From assembly GCF_023078475.1 (NCBI RefSeq), contig NZ_CP095741.1:682001-746000 (forward strand): a stretch of 64,000 nt of DNA, read 5' to 3'. This DNA comes from Luteibacter aegosomaticola (GTDB lineage Bacteria; Pseudomonadota; Gammaproteobacteria; Xanthomonadales; Rhodanobacteraceae). The notes beneath the pieces are model-generated. The model saw only the letters and a program-made list of their open reading frames with translations. It searched no databases and was not told where the DNA came from. Positions 17,141 to 28,425 of this stretch are shown here, one piece after another; positions within the stretch are counted from its first letter, which is position 1; the number at the start of each line of letters is the position of its first letter. The position numbers were made by a program, and so were the translations under genes.

Positions 17141-17674
17141 TCAGGGCGCCAGCCATTCGGCGAGCTCCTGCTCGCTGAACGTGCCCATCTTGCGCCGCAG
17201 GATACGCCCATCCTCGCCGACCAGGACGCTATACGGCAGCACTTCCCGGGTATTGCCGAACGAAAGCGAGCCGCCGGGGGCATCGGTGGCGCTGACGACA
17301 GTGGGGTAAGCGACCGGGTGGGCGGCCAGGTGGGCCCGAACGGCCGGAGCAGTGTCCTCGGCGACGCCGATCACCGCGACGTTCCGCCCGGCAAAGCGCT
17401 GTGCCGCCTCGCTCAGCAGGGGCATCTCACGCTGGCACGGCGCACACCAGGTGGCCCAGAAGTTGATCAGCACCCGCTTGCCCCGCCAATCGGAGAGCCG
17501 GCGCGGCTTGCCGTCGACACTTAGCCAGGCCGTCTCCGGGGCCTCGTCGCCGACGACGGCGATCGAGACCCCGTTAACCTCGGACGGGTGTTCACGGCGG
17601 TGCTCGACCCACAGGCCCAGGGCTGCCGCGGCCATCGCCAGCAGCACGAACCAGAAGGTGGGCCCGCGCTTCAT
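17141..17674 (-). CDS. TlpA-like thiol:disulfide oxidoreductase
   Basis: The 177-aa protein has an N-terminal membrane anchor (WFVLLAMAAAALGLWV, residues about 6-22) and a periplasmic thioredoxin fold with the WCAPC active site in NFWATWCAPCQREMPLL. Such proteins receive electrons from DsbD and reduce cytochrome c apoprotein or other periplasmic cysteines. Its ATG overlaps the dsbD stop by 4 nt (17671-17674), supporting a DsbD-partner role. Confidence 0.93.
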   Translation of the reverse strand: MKRGPTFWFVLLAMAAAALGLWVEHRREHPSEVNGVSIAVVGDEAPETAWLSVDGKPRRLSDWRGKRVLINFWATWCAPCQREMPLLSEAAQRFAGRNVAVIGVAEDTAPAVRAHLAAHPVAYPTVVSATDAPGGSLSFGNTREVLPYSVLVGEDGRILRRKMGTFSEQELAEWLAP

Positions 17675-19929
17675 TGGCCGGTCGCGGCGTCCAGGGCCTG
17701 CTTCACCGAATCCTGGGTCAGCACGGTGGAGAGCTTGTGGCCTTCACCACCGCCCTTCGGATACACCACGTAAAGCGGGACGCCCACCGAGTGCCACTGC
17801 TCCAGGAAGGCGGCAATGGTGGTGTTCACGTCGGTCCAGTCGCCCTTCATATAGACGGTGCCGGTCTGCTTGAGCAGGTCGCGGAAGGTATCCGTATCCA
17901 GCACGGCGCGCTCGTTGGCCTTGCAGGTGATGCACCAGTCGGCCGTCATGTCGACCAGTACCGGTGTCCCCGCGCTACGCAGTTCGGCGAGCTTCTCCGG
18001 CGAATACGGCACCGAGCCATCCGACGCTACCTGCGTGATGGTCGGAGCAGGCAGGCCGTGGACGGTCCATAGGGCAGCGACCGCGCCGATGGCGAGTACC
18101 GAGGTGAACACCCACGAGAAGCGGGCGCCGCGGCTGCGGCCGTACCACCACAAGGCCATCGCCAGCAGCACGCCGCCCGCCAGCACCAGCGCAGCCGCAT
18201 CGGCACCACGCTGCTTGGTCAGCACCCAGAGCAGCCACACGGCCGTCAGGTACATCGGGAAGGCAAGCGCCTGCTTCAGGGTCTCCATCCAGCGACCCGG
18301 GCGCGGCAGCATCCGCGCCACGGCGGGCACGAAGCCCATCAGCAGGAAGGGCAGGGCCAGGCCCAGGCCCAGCGCCACGAAAATCAGGAAGGCCACGTAG
18401 AGCGGCGCCGCGAAGGCGAACGCGATGGCCGAACCCATGAACGGCGCGGTGCAGGGGCTGGCCACGACCACGGCCAGCACGCCGGTGAAGAAATCACCGG
18501 TTGGGCCCGAGCGCGAGGCAAGGCCGCTGCCGACGTTACCCAGCGAGCCACCCACCTCGAACACGCCCGACATCGACAGGCCGATGGCCAGCATCACGTA
18601 GACGAGCACGCCGACGATCACTGGCTGCTGGAACTGGGCGCCCCACTGCAGGCCGTGGCCCGCCGCGCGGATACCAACGACCACCAGGCCGAGCAAGGCG
18701 AACGAGAGCATGACGCCCGCCGTGTACCAGAGGGCATGCTTGCGTGCGGCCGCCGGGCTCTCGCCGCTTTCCAGCACGGTAATCGCCTTCAGCGACAGCA
18801 CCGGCAGCACGCAAGGCATGAGGTTCAGGATGAGGCCGCCCAGCAGGGCCAGGCCGATCGCGGCGATAAAGCCGACCTTCTCCTCACCACCCGGCATCAG
18901 GTTGGCGGGCGGCGGGGTGGGTGCGACTTCGGCTGGGGTAGCCGACGGGGCCGCCGCAGAAGCGGCCGTGGCAGCGTTACCCACGGTGACCGCGCCCGAA
19001 GCCAGATCGGCGCTCAGGTGGCGGGTCATCACCGGATAGCAGATGCCGTTCTCCAGGCAACCCTGGTAGGCGATATCGAGTTCCACCTTCTTCGTGGGGT
19101 CCGCGCCGTTGAGCGGAACCGGCACTTCCACCTGGTCGAAATAGACGATGGTGTCGCCGAAGTGCTCATCGTGGTGGGCAATGCCGCTCGGCCAGTCGGG
19201 CTCGCCCGCGGTCACGCCAGCCGGCGAGCTCACCTTGATCTCGGTCTTGTCGCGGTAGAGGTAGTAGTCCTTCGGCATCGTCCAGCGCAGGAGCAGGCTC
19301 TTGCCGTCCTTCGCCAGCGCTTCGAAGCGGAACGCCTGGTCGGCCGGGAGGGCCTGGGCGTCGGTGCCGGGGGTGGCCGCCGGGGCGCCGAGCAGGGCTG
19401 CGCCGTTGCCCTTGCTGGCCAGGGCCGGGGTGCCGCTGGCGGGCGCCGCATCCGTCGGAATGGTCGAGGCGCCGCCGATCGTGAGCTTCAGGTGCTCGGT
19501 GTTCGGCGGGTAGCAAATCTTCGGCTCCACCTCGTGGCAGCCCTGGTACTGCACATCCAGGGCCAGCACCTTATTGGCCGCATCGGCCAGCGTGTACGGC
19601 ACGGTGGCCTCGATATCGCCGTGGTAGATCTCCACGTCGCCGAGGTACTCGTCATGCTTCTTGATGCCATCGGGGAGGGCCGGCTCGCCCAGCTTCACCG
19701 CGCTGACATCGGCCGCCTTTATCTTGATGCGGCCCCGGTAAAGGTAATAGTCGGGCGCGATCCGCCAGTGCAGCTTCACCGTGCCCGGCTGGCTCGCATC
19801 CGAAGTGAGATGGAAAGCCTGGGTGACCGGCAGGAGGTTGTCTTCATCCTGGGCCAGGGCCGGCAGGGCGAACAGACTGAGGCTGGCCAGGGCGGCCAGG
19901 TTCCGCAGCAGGCGGGCAAACGACGGCAT
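17671..19929 (-). CDS. dsbD: thiol:disulfide interchange protein DsbD, duplicated N-terminal domain
   Basis: This 752-aa protein moves electrons from cytosolic thioredoxin to the periplasm. A signal peptide is followed by two tandem DsbD-alpha-like immunoglobulin-fold domains (about 28-150 and 195-310), each with a Cys pair (YQGCHEVEPKICYPP and YQGCLENGICYP). Eight membrane helices (about 350-590) include MPCVLPVLSLK and ASPCTAPFMG. The C-terminal thioredoxin domain has DMTADWCITCKANER (CxxC). E. coli DsbD is about 565 aa, so the extra domain explains the difference. It is coupled to tlpA. Confidence 0.96.
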   Translation of the reverse strand: MPSFARLLRNLAALASLSLFALPALAQDEDNLLPVTQAFHLTSDASQPGTVKLHWRIAPDYYLYRGRIKIKAADVSAVKLGEPALPDGIKKHDEYLGDVEIYHGDIEATVPYTLADAANKVLALDVQYQGCHEVEPKICYPPNTEHLKLTIGGASTIPTDAAPASGTPALASKGNGAALLGAPAATPGTDAQALPADQAFRFEALAKDGKSLLLRWTMPKDYYLYRDKTEIKVSSPAGVTAGEPDWPSGIAHHDEHFGDTIVYFDQVEVPVPLNGADPTKKVELDIAYQGCLENGICYPVMTRHLSADLASGAVTVGNAATAASAAAPSATPAEVAPTPPPANLMPGGEEKVGFIAAIGLALLGGLILNLMPCVLPVLSLKAITVLESGESPAAARKHALWYTAGVMLSFALLGLVVVGIRAAGHGLQWGAQFQQPVIVGVLVYVMLAIGLSMSGVFEVGGSLGNVGSGLASRSGPTGDFFTGVLAVVVASPCTAPFMGSAIAFAFAAPLYVAFLIFVALGLGLALPFLLMGFVPAVARMLPRPGRWMETLKQALAFPMYLTAVWLLWVLTKQRGADAAALVLAGGVLLAMALWWYGRSRGARFSWVFTSVLAIGAVAALWTVHGLPAPTITQVASDGSVPYSPEKLAELRSAGTPVLVDMTADWCITCKANERAVLDTDTFRDLLKQTGTVYMKGDWTDVNTTIAAFLEQWHSVGVPLYVVYPKGGGEGHKLSTVLTQDSVKQALDAATGQ

Positions 19930-20060
19930 GGTGGCTCCGGGAATCAGGTGCGTCGATGATTATGACCGGGTGAGTGCCGATTCGCTTGCACGGAGCTTTT
20001 TTGTACCGCCAGCACTTGAACCGTTTCGTAGTGGCGCCATCTCTCGGCCATCCATAGCTC

Positions 20061-20090
20061 TTCCGATCTGGGGCGTGCTTTGGCTAGAAT
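20061..20090 (+). promoter_or_regulatory. predicted groESL promoter
   Basis: TTCCGA (20061-20066), 18 nt, TAGAAT (20085-20090). The -10 is good and the -35 moderate. The CIRCE-like repeat begins two bases downstream, as expected for HrcA control. No clear sigma32 motif was seen. Confidence 0.5.
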
Positions 20091-20091
20091 T

Positions 20092-20118
20092 CTGGCACTC
20101 ACCCCGGCCAAGTGCTAA
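20092..20118. promoter_or_regulatory. CIRCE-like HrcA operator, degenerate left arm
   Basis: CTGGCACTC, 9 nt, AAGTGCTAA matches the CIRCE consensus TTAGCACTC-N9-GAGTGCTAA in spacing and in most positions; the left arm deviates at its outer three bases and the right arm at its first. Its place between promoter and groES is standard for HrcA repression. Confidence 0.75.
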
Positions 20119-20168
20119 CGGGGTGGCCAATTTCTTTTTAATAACAACCACCTGCTTTGGAGTCACTC

Positions 20169-20462
20169 ATGAGCAAGCTTCGCCCGCTGCACGATCGCGT
20201 CATCGTCAAGCGCCTGGAAGAGGAGCGCGTCTCCGCCGGCGGTATCGTTATCCCGGATAGCGCCACCGAAAAGCCCACCCGCGGCAAGGTCATCGCTGCC
20301 GGCAATGGCCGCATCCAGGAAGACGGCAAGGTCCGCCCGATGTCGGTGAAGGAAGGCGACACCGTCCTGTTCGGCAAGTACGCCGGCCAGGAAATCAAGA
20401 TCGACGGCGAAGAGCTGGTCTTCCTGAAGGAAGACGACATCGTGGCAGTCATCGAAGGCTGA
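20169..20462 (+). CDS. groES: co-chaperonin GroES
   Basis: The 97-aa subunit forms the heptameric lid of the GroEL folding chamber. [13 protein letters not shown] starts the protein, [20 protein letters not shown] is the mobile loop that contacts GroEL, and [17 protein letters not shown] follows. The correct ATG is at 20169, preceded by GGAG; an in-frame ATG 12 bp upstream lacks a site. It is followed 60 bp later by groEL. Confidence 0.98.
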   Translation: MSKLRPLHDRVIVKRLEEERVSAGGIVIPDSATEKPTRGKVIAAGNGRIQEDGKVRPMSVKEGDTVLFGKYAGQEIKIDGEELVFLKEDDIVAVIEG

Positions 20463-20480
20463 GCTTCGCTCGCCTCGTGA

Positions 20481-22166
<1,686 letters not shown>

Positions 22167-22194
22167 GTCCTGCTTCCAACGTTGTTGCTACAAG

Positions 22195-22225
22195 AAAAAG
22201 GCCCCGCGAATGCGGGGCCTTTTTT
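22195..22225. terminator. bidirectional rho-independent terminator (groEL / secreted protein gene)
   Basis: The stem GGCCCCGC/GCGGGGCC with GAAT loop is flanked by five A and six T, between two convergent genes. Confidence 0.9.
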
Positions 22226-22237
22226 GTGCCCGGACGT

Positions 22238-23245
22238 TCAGTACGAGATGGTGGCAGACGTCGCCGTCGTGCTCAGCCCGTAATTGCATTGCGGGTCGAT
22301 ACCGGAGGTATCGCTACCCTGCCAGGGCGGATTCGATACACGGTTGTTGTTCCGGTCATACACCTGGATGTTGCTGAAGGTGATGGGCCCGCCGGGATAT
22401 TGGTTGCATGAGGCGACGCTGTAGACCTCGAGTACGCCACCAAAGACCCAGGTGAGGTCGGCGTACGGATTGGTCGTCAACGTGCTGGTCTGTCCCGTGG
22501 TGGTGTTCTTCGAATCGATCTTCCACGTGGAGCAGGACTGGCCTGCGGCGCAGGTGGAATACGTGTCGCCGACCACCTTGTCACCAGCCTTCGCCGCGAT
22601 GGGGTCGCTGTGGAACGTGGTGCCGTCGACACAGCAGTTCCAGCTGGCAAGGGTCCACGCTTTGTCACCGTAGCCGTTCCAGCCGAGTACGGGCTGGAGA
22701 ATGGATTGCACGGTGGGCAATTGCTCGAGGCCGGGGAAGAAGTAGATCACCTGATCGTTCTTGGCGGAGGGTGCGGAAGGCACCGTCCAGCTGGCGACGA
22801 TGCGCCCGATCGGTGTGCCGCTGGAATAGTTCGCCGCCTGTACCCATCCGCTCTGTTCGGGTGGGGGCGTGGTAGTGAGCGTGCGGTGTCCATTAGGCTC
22901 GACACGTTCGCCTTGCAGTGAGAAGTTCGCCTTGCCGCAGGTCGGGGCTTTTTCCGCGACGCCCGAAGCGCGGCGGATGATGCCGTTGGACTGCAGTTCG
23001 TCGCCCTGGTGCACGGTGGCGACGCAATCGGGCGAGAAATAGCCGTTGGGAGTGACGACGTAATCATCAGGCACACCCGCAGGTTTTGCCTGCGCAGGGA
23101 GCGCGCCGACGCGCGTGAGTTGCAGGGTGGGTGCGGTGTTGTTGGTGGGCGCGTCAGCGGCACTTGCCGCCAGAGCGAAGAAGAACATGGACGCGATGAT
23201 GCCCGCGCACGCCACGCTCTTGCCGAGTGAAGCGAACCTCTTCAT
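22238..23245 (-). CDS. secreted protein of unknown function, 335 aa
   Basis: The product has a clear Sec signal peptide (about 1-29, ending ALAASAADA). The mature part looks like an exported beta-rich domain with many Trp/Tyr/Gly and several cysteines: NYSSGTPIGRIVASWTVP, IYFFPGLEQLP, SILQPVLGWNGYGD, WTLASWNCC and GVLEVYSV. I do not recognise an assigned family; a secreted beta-sandwich hydrolase or glycan-binding protein is a guess. The frame is open to 23440, but the ATG at 23245 fits the signal peptide. It is convergent with groEL and lies downstream of the LtaS-like gene on the same strand (169-bp gap). Confidence 0.7.
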   Translation of the reverse strand: MKRFASLGKSVACAGIIASMFFFALAASAADAPTNNTAPTLQLTRVGALPAQAKPAGVPDDYVVTPNGYFSPDCVATVHQGDELQSNGIIRRASGVAEKAPTCGKANFSLQGERVEPNGHRTLTTTPPPEQSGWVQAANYSSGTPIGRIVASWTVPSAPSAKNDQVIYFFPGLEQLPTVQSILQPVLGWNGYGDKAWTLASWNCCVDGTTFHSDPIAAKAGDKVVGDTYSTCAAGQSCSTWKIDSKNTTTGQTSTLTTNPYADLTWVFGGVLEVYSVASCNQYPGGPITFSNIQVYDRNNNRVSNPPWQGSDTSGIDPQCNYGLSTTATSATISY

Positions 23246-23414
23246 GCGTATGACTCCTGCCTGTTGGGTAGAGTCCATGGCACGCCCGCCGGCCCCGGCT
23301 GGCATGCGCCCCCGTTCCGCCATTCGCATCGCGAAGGAAGAACGAAGGCTAGTGGCGCGAAGACGTGGGAACTGTGACGTATGTGGCGTTAGCGGCCACC
23401 TTGCCGCGAGCGTG

Positions 23415-25307
23415 CTACTGATGCGCGCCTGCGGCTGCATCTTCCTCTTGAGTGTCCGACTGTCGAGCGATGGCTGTCGTATCAGGGGCGTTGAACTGCG
23501 CGACGAACGGATCCAGCTTGCGCTTCATGCGAAGCATGGCGACATTGCGCATCGACACATCGGTGTACTTCAGCTGGCTGTCCTCTGCCGACTCCGGTGC
23601 ATCGGGCGCGTGCGTGAGTGCGGCCAGTTGCGGTGCTACCACCTGGGTCAATGCGAAGTAAGCGTCGTCATGCACGCCTGCGTCTTCCATAAGGCGACCC
23701 GGAAGCATCCACGCCGCGAGATCGCCGTTCTTTGGCGCTGGGCCGTCGCCGTGCGCATCGATCAGGATGTAAGGGACGGTCTGCGCCAGCATGTCCTTGC
23801 CGCTGGTGAAGCCCAGCTTGGCGTAGGTGTCGGTAAGGGCCGGGAGGTGGTCGCCATAGAACAGCAGTAGGGTGGGGCGTTCGCGCTGCTTGAGCAGATC
23901 GGCCAGGCGGCCGAGTTCGGCGTCGGCATGGCGCATGTGGTAGATGTAATTGCGGAGCTGAAGCTTGTCTTCATCAGTGATCCCTTGCGGTACCGGGATG
24001 GCATCCCGCTCGGCCGTATCCTCGATGTACGACTTATCGTAGGGACCGTGCGCTTCCATGCTGATGGCAAACACGAATTGTGGTGGCCCATCGTTCTTCA
24101 GCTGCGCCATGATCTGGTCGGTCATCGCGCTGTCCGGCATCAGCTCGCCGTGCTTCCTCGCATCGGCGGGGAAATCGTTCTGCGACACGAAGCGGTCGAA
24201 GCCGAGCGACTTGAACGCGGCGGTGCGGTTCCAGAAACCGGGGTCATTACCGTGAACCGCGATGGTCTCGTAGCCGTGCGAACGCAGTGCACGCACCATG
24301 CCTGGCACGACGCCCGTGTGCATCTCAAGGTAGGGGAACTGCATGGTCGGGAAATAGCGCAGCGACAGACCCGTGAGCACCTCGAACTCGGTCCGGATGG
24401 TTCCGCCACCGTAGGTCGGTACGTGCAACTGGCCGGAGCTGGCGTGCTGGGCCAGACGGTGCAGGTTGGGTGCGAAGTCGTCGTTCTGCAGACCGTTGAT
24501 CACAGAGGGATCGAAGAACGATTCGCTCTGTACCACGACGATATCCGGTGTCTGCCGTTGATTGGTCGCTGCGGTGGCCATGTGCTGGCGCAACAAACTA
24601 TCGCTGGCCGCGATGAACTGGCTTGCTTCGGCGGGATCGGCCTTTGTCTTCTTGCCTGCGTTCTGCAGCCGGAACTGCACGAGCGTGGTGACCACCCCAT
24701 TATCTCGGGCGTTGGCAGGAGCAGACCACGGCTGAATGCTCAGCGTGCCGTTGTTGTACATGTGCGCCCAGGCCGGCTGTCCAGCAACCAGGGTGCCGAT
24801 CAGGGCGACGAGCGCCACGCCGCTCAACAAGCGCAGGCCGTGGGTGCGGCGGGCGAACAACGGCGGCTCGTACTTCGCGACGGCGACGACGAGGGCGATG
24901 GCAGCGGCGATGGCGAGGTAGGGCCAAGGGCTGGCGGGCAGGTAACCGCCGAGGAGGTGGAGGCCGCCGTTCTTCAGCTGCCCCACCATGCGGAAGTCTG
25001 CGGGCAACAATGGAGAGCCCAGATTCTTCATCTTGATGGCGCTGATCGCTAGCACCAGGCCTTGCGCGACAAAGGCGAGGGCGAAAGACAGCAGGGCTCT
25101 TCGCGTGAGTACAAGGAGCAGCGTGGCGCAGAGCAGGCCGGGAAGCGCGTTGGCGAAGAGGTGCAGCGGCTGGGTATCCCATGCCGATGACGCGACGCCG
25201 GGGTTGCCGTCGAGAAAGCCCGTATAGAACACGAACACCAGCGCCAGGCTCACCGGAAGGAGGGCCCGGCCCAGGGTGGCACGCCAACCCGTTGAATTAC
25301 CTTTCAT
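23415..25307 (-). CDS. LTA synthase family sulfatase-fold membrane phosphotransferase
   Basis: This 630-aa protein has about five N-terminal membrane helices (within residues 10-190) and a periplasmic alkaline-phosphatase-fold domain. VQSESFFDP carries a metal-ligand Glu region, TYGGGTIRTEFEVLTG the nucleophile Thr, and FYGDHLPAL further ligands, as in LtaS and phosphoglycerol transferases such as OpgB. In Gram-negatives such enzymes modify periplasmic glucans, LPS or lipids with phosphoglycerol or phosphoethanolamine. Which one applies here is unknown. GAGGG precedes the ATG. It diverges from glnE. Confidence 0.88.
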   Translation of the reverse strand: MKGNSTGWRATLGRALLPVSLALVFVFYTGFLDGNPGVASSAWDTQPLHLFANALPGLLCATLLLVLTRRALLSFALAFVAQGLVLAISAIKMKNLGSPLLPADFRMVGQLKNGGLHLLGGYLPASPWPYLAIAAAIALVVAVAKYEPPLFARRTHGLRLLSGVALVALIGTLVAGQPAWAHMYNNGTLSIQPWSAPANARDNGVVTTLVQFRLQNAGKKTKADPAEASQFIAASDSLLRQHMATAATNQRQTPDIVVVQSESFFDPSVINGLQNDDFAPNLHRLAQHASSGQLHVPTYGGGTIRTEFEVLTGLSLRYFPTMQFPYLEMHTGVVPGMVRALRSHGYETIAVHGNDPGFWNRTAAFKSLGFDRFVSQNDFPADARKHGELMPDSAMTDQIMAQLKNDGPPQFVFAISMEAHGPYDKSYIEDTAERDAIPVPQGITDEDKLQLRNYIYHMRHADAELGRLADLLKQRERPTLLLFYGDHLPALTDTYAKLGFTSGKDMLAQTVPYILIDAHGDGPAPKNGDLAAWMLPGRLMEDAGVHDDAYFALTQVVAPQLAALTHAPDAPESAEDSQLKYTDVSMRNVAMLRMKRKLDPFVAQFNAPDTTAIARQSDTQEEDAAAGAHQ

Positions 25308-25485
25308 AAAATCCCTCGTGTCACGCCCCTGTCGCAGGGGGACACGAACTGTAACGAAGTGGACATGAACCGGTTGTCAGGCTAAACGCATCTTTCATCT
25401 ACGATTTTTCGTATGTTTGTGCCGAAAAAGTCTGCAAACGGCGCCACGGCGCCCTCACCGCCAAGTCAGGCACAATGACTGCCTC

Positions 25486-28374
25486 ATGAATGAATCCTCA
25501 GCCGCACCACGCGAGAGCGCCGAGCTTCGCGCCCTGATCGATCAGCGTTACGCCGACGTGATGGCGGCATGCCGTGCCGCCCGCATCCCCCTGCACGATG
25601 ATGCGGGCGTCGCCGAGCGTGTCCGCCGGACGCTTATGGCGTCGGACTTCGCGTACGACATCCTGCGCCGGCAACCGGAGCTACTCGCGCCCGCCGGCCT
25701 TGAGAAACTTCGTGCGAACACCGACGCGTCGACGCGCGGCAGCACGCTGGAACTGCCGGCGGACGAAGACCGTTGCATGGCCGTGCTTCGCCGGTTCCGG
25801 CACGCGGAGGCGGTGCGCCTCGTGTTCCGTGACGTGAACGGCCTGGACGACATCGACGAGACGCTTTCCTCCACGAGTGCGCTATACGAAACGTTGCTGG
25901 CGGTTGCCCTGCGCTGGTCCGAGAACGCGATGCACGCGCGCTACGGCATGCCGCGCGATCCCGCGGGCAAAGAGCAGCGCATGGTGGTGCTGGGCTTTGG
26001 CAAGCTCGGCGGCAACGAACTGAACTTCTCGTCGGATATCGACCTCGTGCTCGCGTATGCCTCTGGCGGTGAGACCGATGGCAGCCGTCCGCTCGATAAT
26101 GGTGAGTACTTCATTCGCGAAGCCCGGCAGTTGGTCCGCCTGTTGGCCGAGCCCACCGTCGACGGCATTTGCGCGCGAGTCGACCTGCGTCTTCGGCCGT
26201 TCGGCAACGCGGGGCGACTGGCGCTGCCGTTCTCGGCGATGGAGCAGTACTACCAGCGCGAAGGCCGCGATTGGGAACGTTATGCGTGGATCAAGGCGCG
26301 GCCGGTCGCGGGCGATCGCACGGCGGGACGTGAACTGCAGGATATGTTGCGTCCCTTCGTTTACCGCCGTTATCTCGATTACACCGCCTTCGCTGGCCTG
26401 CGTGAGATGAAGGCGCTGATCGATGCGGAGGTGGCACGCAAGGATCTGGCAGGCAACCTGAAGCTTGGTCCGGGCGGCATCCGCGAGATCGAGTTCGTCG
26501 TGCAGCTCACGCAAATGATCCGCGGCGGTCGTGACCCCGCGCTGCGCGTGCGCGGTTTGCTGCCAGCGCTGCGTGCTTGCGAATCGCGCGGCTACATCCC
26601 CAAGGCGCGGGCGACGCTGCTGCGTAACGCCTATGTGTTCCTGCGCCGTCTGGAGAATCGCGTACAGATGCTGCGCGATGCGCAAACCCATGACATTCCC
26701 GATGATGATCTTTCGCGCGAGCGCCTCGCGCTCGGCCTCGATTACCCGTCGTGGGATGCGTTGGCGGTCGAACTGGCGAAACATCGGGCGGAAGTGTCGG
26801 CGGAGTTCGCGGCCGTGCTCGTACCGCAAGGCGGCCAGACCGCAAGCGTGCCCGCTGCAGATGTTGAATTGTGGCAAGCGGCGCGCGATGAAACGCTCAC
26901 GGCGGAAACGATGGAGGCATCGGGCTTTGTGCCGGGTGCCGAAGTGGCGGCAGAGCTTGGCAAGTTACCCCGCGCAGGTTCGGTCCGTTCCATGTCGGCG
27001 CGTTCGGGCGAGCGCCTCGAGCGCCTGATGCCACACCTCATCGCCGCGGCGCGCGCCAGTGCCTCGCCAGCGCCAAGCCTGTTGCGCATGGTGCGGCTGG
27101 TGCAGGCCGTGGCACGGCGTTCGTCCTACCTGGCCCTGCTCGACGAACAGCCTAGTGCGCGCCGGCGCGTTGCCAGCGTGTTTGCGGAAAGCGCATTCCT
27201 CGCCGAGCGCGTGATCGCGCAGCCGTTGCTGCTGGATGACGTTCTGGATCCGCGGATCGACCAGATCCCGTTGAAACGTGCGGATATCGCCGCGGAGATT
27301 GCCCGTTCGCTGGGAACCCTGGATGAGCGTGATGCCGAGCGCGAGCTTGAGCGCATCAACGAGTTTCGTTCCAGCATCGCCTTTCGCCTTGGCCTCGCGT
27401 TTAGCGATGGCCGCGCCGATGCACCCGCGACCGCGCGCCGGCTCGCAGGCCTGGCCGAGGCGGTGATTGGCGCCGTGCTCGCACTTGCCGCGCGGGAAAT
27501 GACAGCGCAGCACGGCCGTCTTCCTGGCGACGGCCTTGGCTTCGCCGTGCTCGGCTATGGCAGCCTGGGCGGCGAAGAACTGGGCTTTGCATCCGATCTC
27601 GATCTGGTCTTCGTGTACGACGGCAAGCGGGCGAACGCGATGAGTGGCGGCCCACGCCCTGTCGATGGGACCCGCTGGTACCAGCGGCTCGCCCAGCGTG
27701 TGATGCACTGGCTGGGCGCACAGACCCATGCGGGTAGCCTGTATGACGTGGACACCCGCTTACGCCCTGATGGTTCCAAGGGCCTGCTGGTCGCCAGCGT
27801 CGATGCGTTCGAGGCTTACCAGCGTGACCGGGCATGGACCTGGGAGCACCAGGCGCTGCAGCGCGCCCGCTTCGTGGCAGGCGATGCCGCGGTTGGGGCG
27901 ATGCTCGAGGGTGTGCGCCGCGAGATCCTCGGTGCCGCGCGCGAAAAGGCGCGCGTGCTTTCCGAAGTGGGTTCCATGCGGGCCCGCTGGCGTGCGGAGC
28001 GCGATCGCTCCGATGCCGCCCAGATCGATCTGAAACAGGGCAGGGGCGCTTTGATCGACATTGAGTTCGTGCTGCAAGGCCTCGTGCTCGCGCATGCGGC
28101 GGAGCATCCCGGCCTTCTGGGGACCACGGCAAACAGCGTGCTTATCGACGAGATGCGTGCCGCTGGCCTGTTTACCCAGGCCCAGGCCGATACGCTGCAT
28201 GTGGCCCATGCCGACCTGCTGCAGATGGGGCTCACCTGCACGCTCGATTTGCGCTCGCGCGTGGCCGCACGTACGCCGGAGCTGGAGGCGCTATGCGCGG
28301 CCGTGGCGCGCGTTATCACTGAACTGGGGTTCGATTTCGGGGAAAGCGCGGTCGCGGAGGCCAAGGCTGTCTGA
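25486..28374 (+). CDS. glnE: bifunctional glutamine synthetase adenylyltransferase/deadenylase
   Basis: The 962-aa enzyme adds or removes AMP on glutamine synthetase in response to PII and glutamine. It has two nucleotidyltransferase domains with GS-type motifs: LGFGKLGGNELNFSSDIDLV (deadenylase half) and LGYGSLGGEELGFASDLDLV (adenylylase half). Length agrees with E. coli GlnE (946 aa). The frame opens at 25417, but the ATG at 25486 begins the alignable protein. The ribosome binding site is weak. Upstream, 25308-25485 is an AT-richer divergent promoter region shared with the LtaS-like gene. Confidence 0.97.
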   Translation: MNESSAAPRESAELRALIDQRYADVMAACRAARIPLHDDAGVAERVRRTLMASDFAYDILRRQPELLAPAGLEKLRANTDASTRGSTLELPADEDRCMAVLRRFRHAEAVRLVFRDVNGLDDIDETLSSTSALYETLLAVALRWSENAMHARYGMPRDPAGKEQRMVVLGFGKLGGNELNFSSDIDLVLAYASGGETDGSRPLDNGEYFIREARQLVRLLAEPTVDGICARVDLRLRPFGNAGRLALPFSAMEQYYQREGRDWERYAWIKARPVAGDRTAGRELQDMLRPFVYRRYLDYTAFAGLREMKALIDAEVARKDLAGNLKLGPGGIREIEFVVQLTQMIRGGRDPALRVRGLLPALRACESRGYIPKARATLLRNAYVFLRRLENRVQMLRDAQTHDIPDDDLSRERLALGLDYPSWDALAVELAKHRAEVSAEFAAVLVPQGGQTASVPAADVELWQAARDETLTAETMEASGFVPGAEVAAELGKLPRAGSVRSMSARSGERLERLMPHLIAAARASASPAPSLLRMVRLVQAVARRSSYLALLDEQPSARRRVASVFAESAFLAERVIAQPLLLDDVLDPRIDQIPLKRADIAAEIARSLGTLDERDAERELERINEFRSSIAFRLGLAFSDGRADAPATARRLAGLAEAVIGAVLALAAREMTAQHGRLPGDGLGFAVLGYGSLGGEELGFASDLDLVFVYDGKRANAMSGGPRPVDGTRWYQRLAQRVMHWLGAQTHAGSLYDVDTRLRPDGSKGLLVASVDAFEAYQRDRAWTWEHQALQRARFVAGDAAVGAMLEGVRREILGAAREKARVLSEVGSMRARWRAERDRSDAAQIDLKQGRGALIDIEFVLQGLVLAHAAEHPGLLGTTANSVLIDEMRAAGLFTQAQADTLHVAHADLLQMGLTCTLDLRSRVAARTPELEALCAAVARVITELGFDFGESAVAEAKAV

Positions 28375-28425
28375 ACGGGCGCGGCGGCGCTATGCTGTCC
28401 GGCCATCAACGGATGCAACCGCAAG

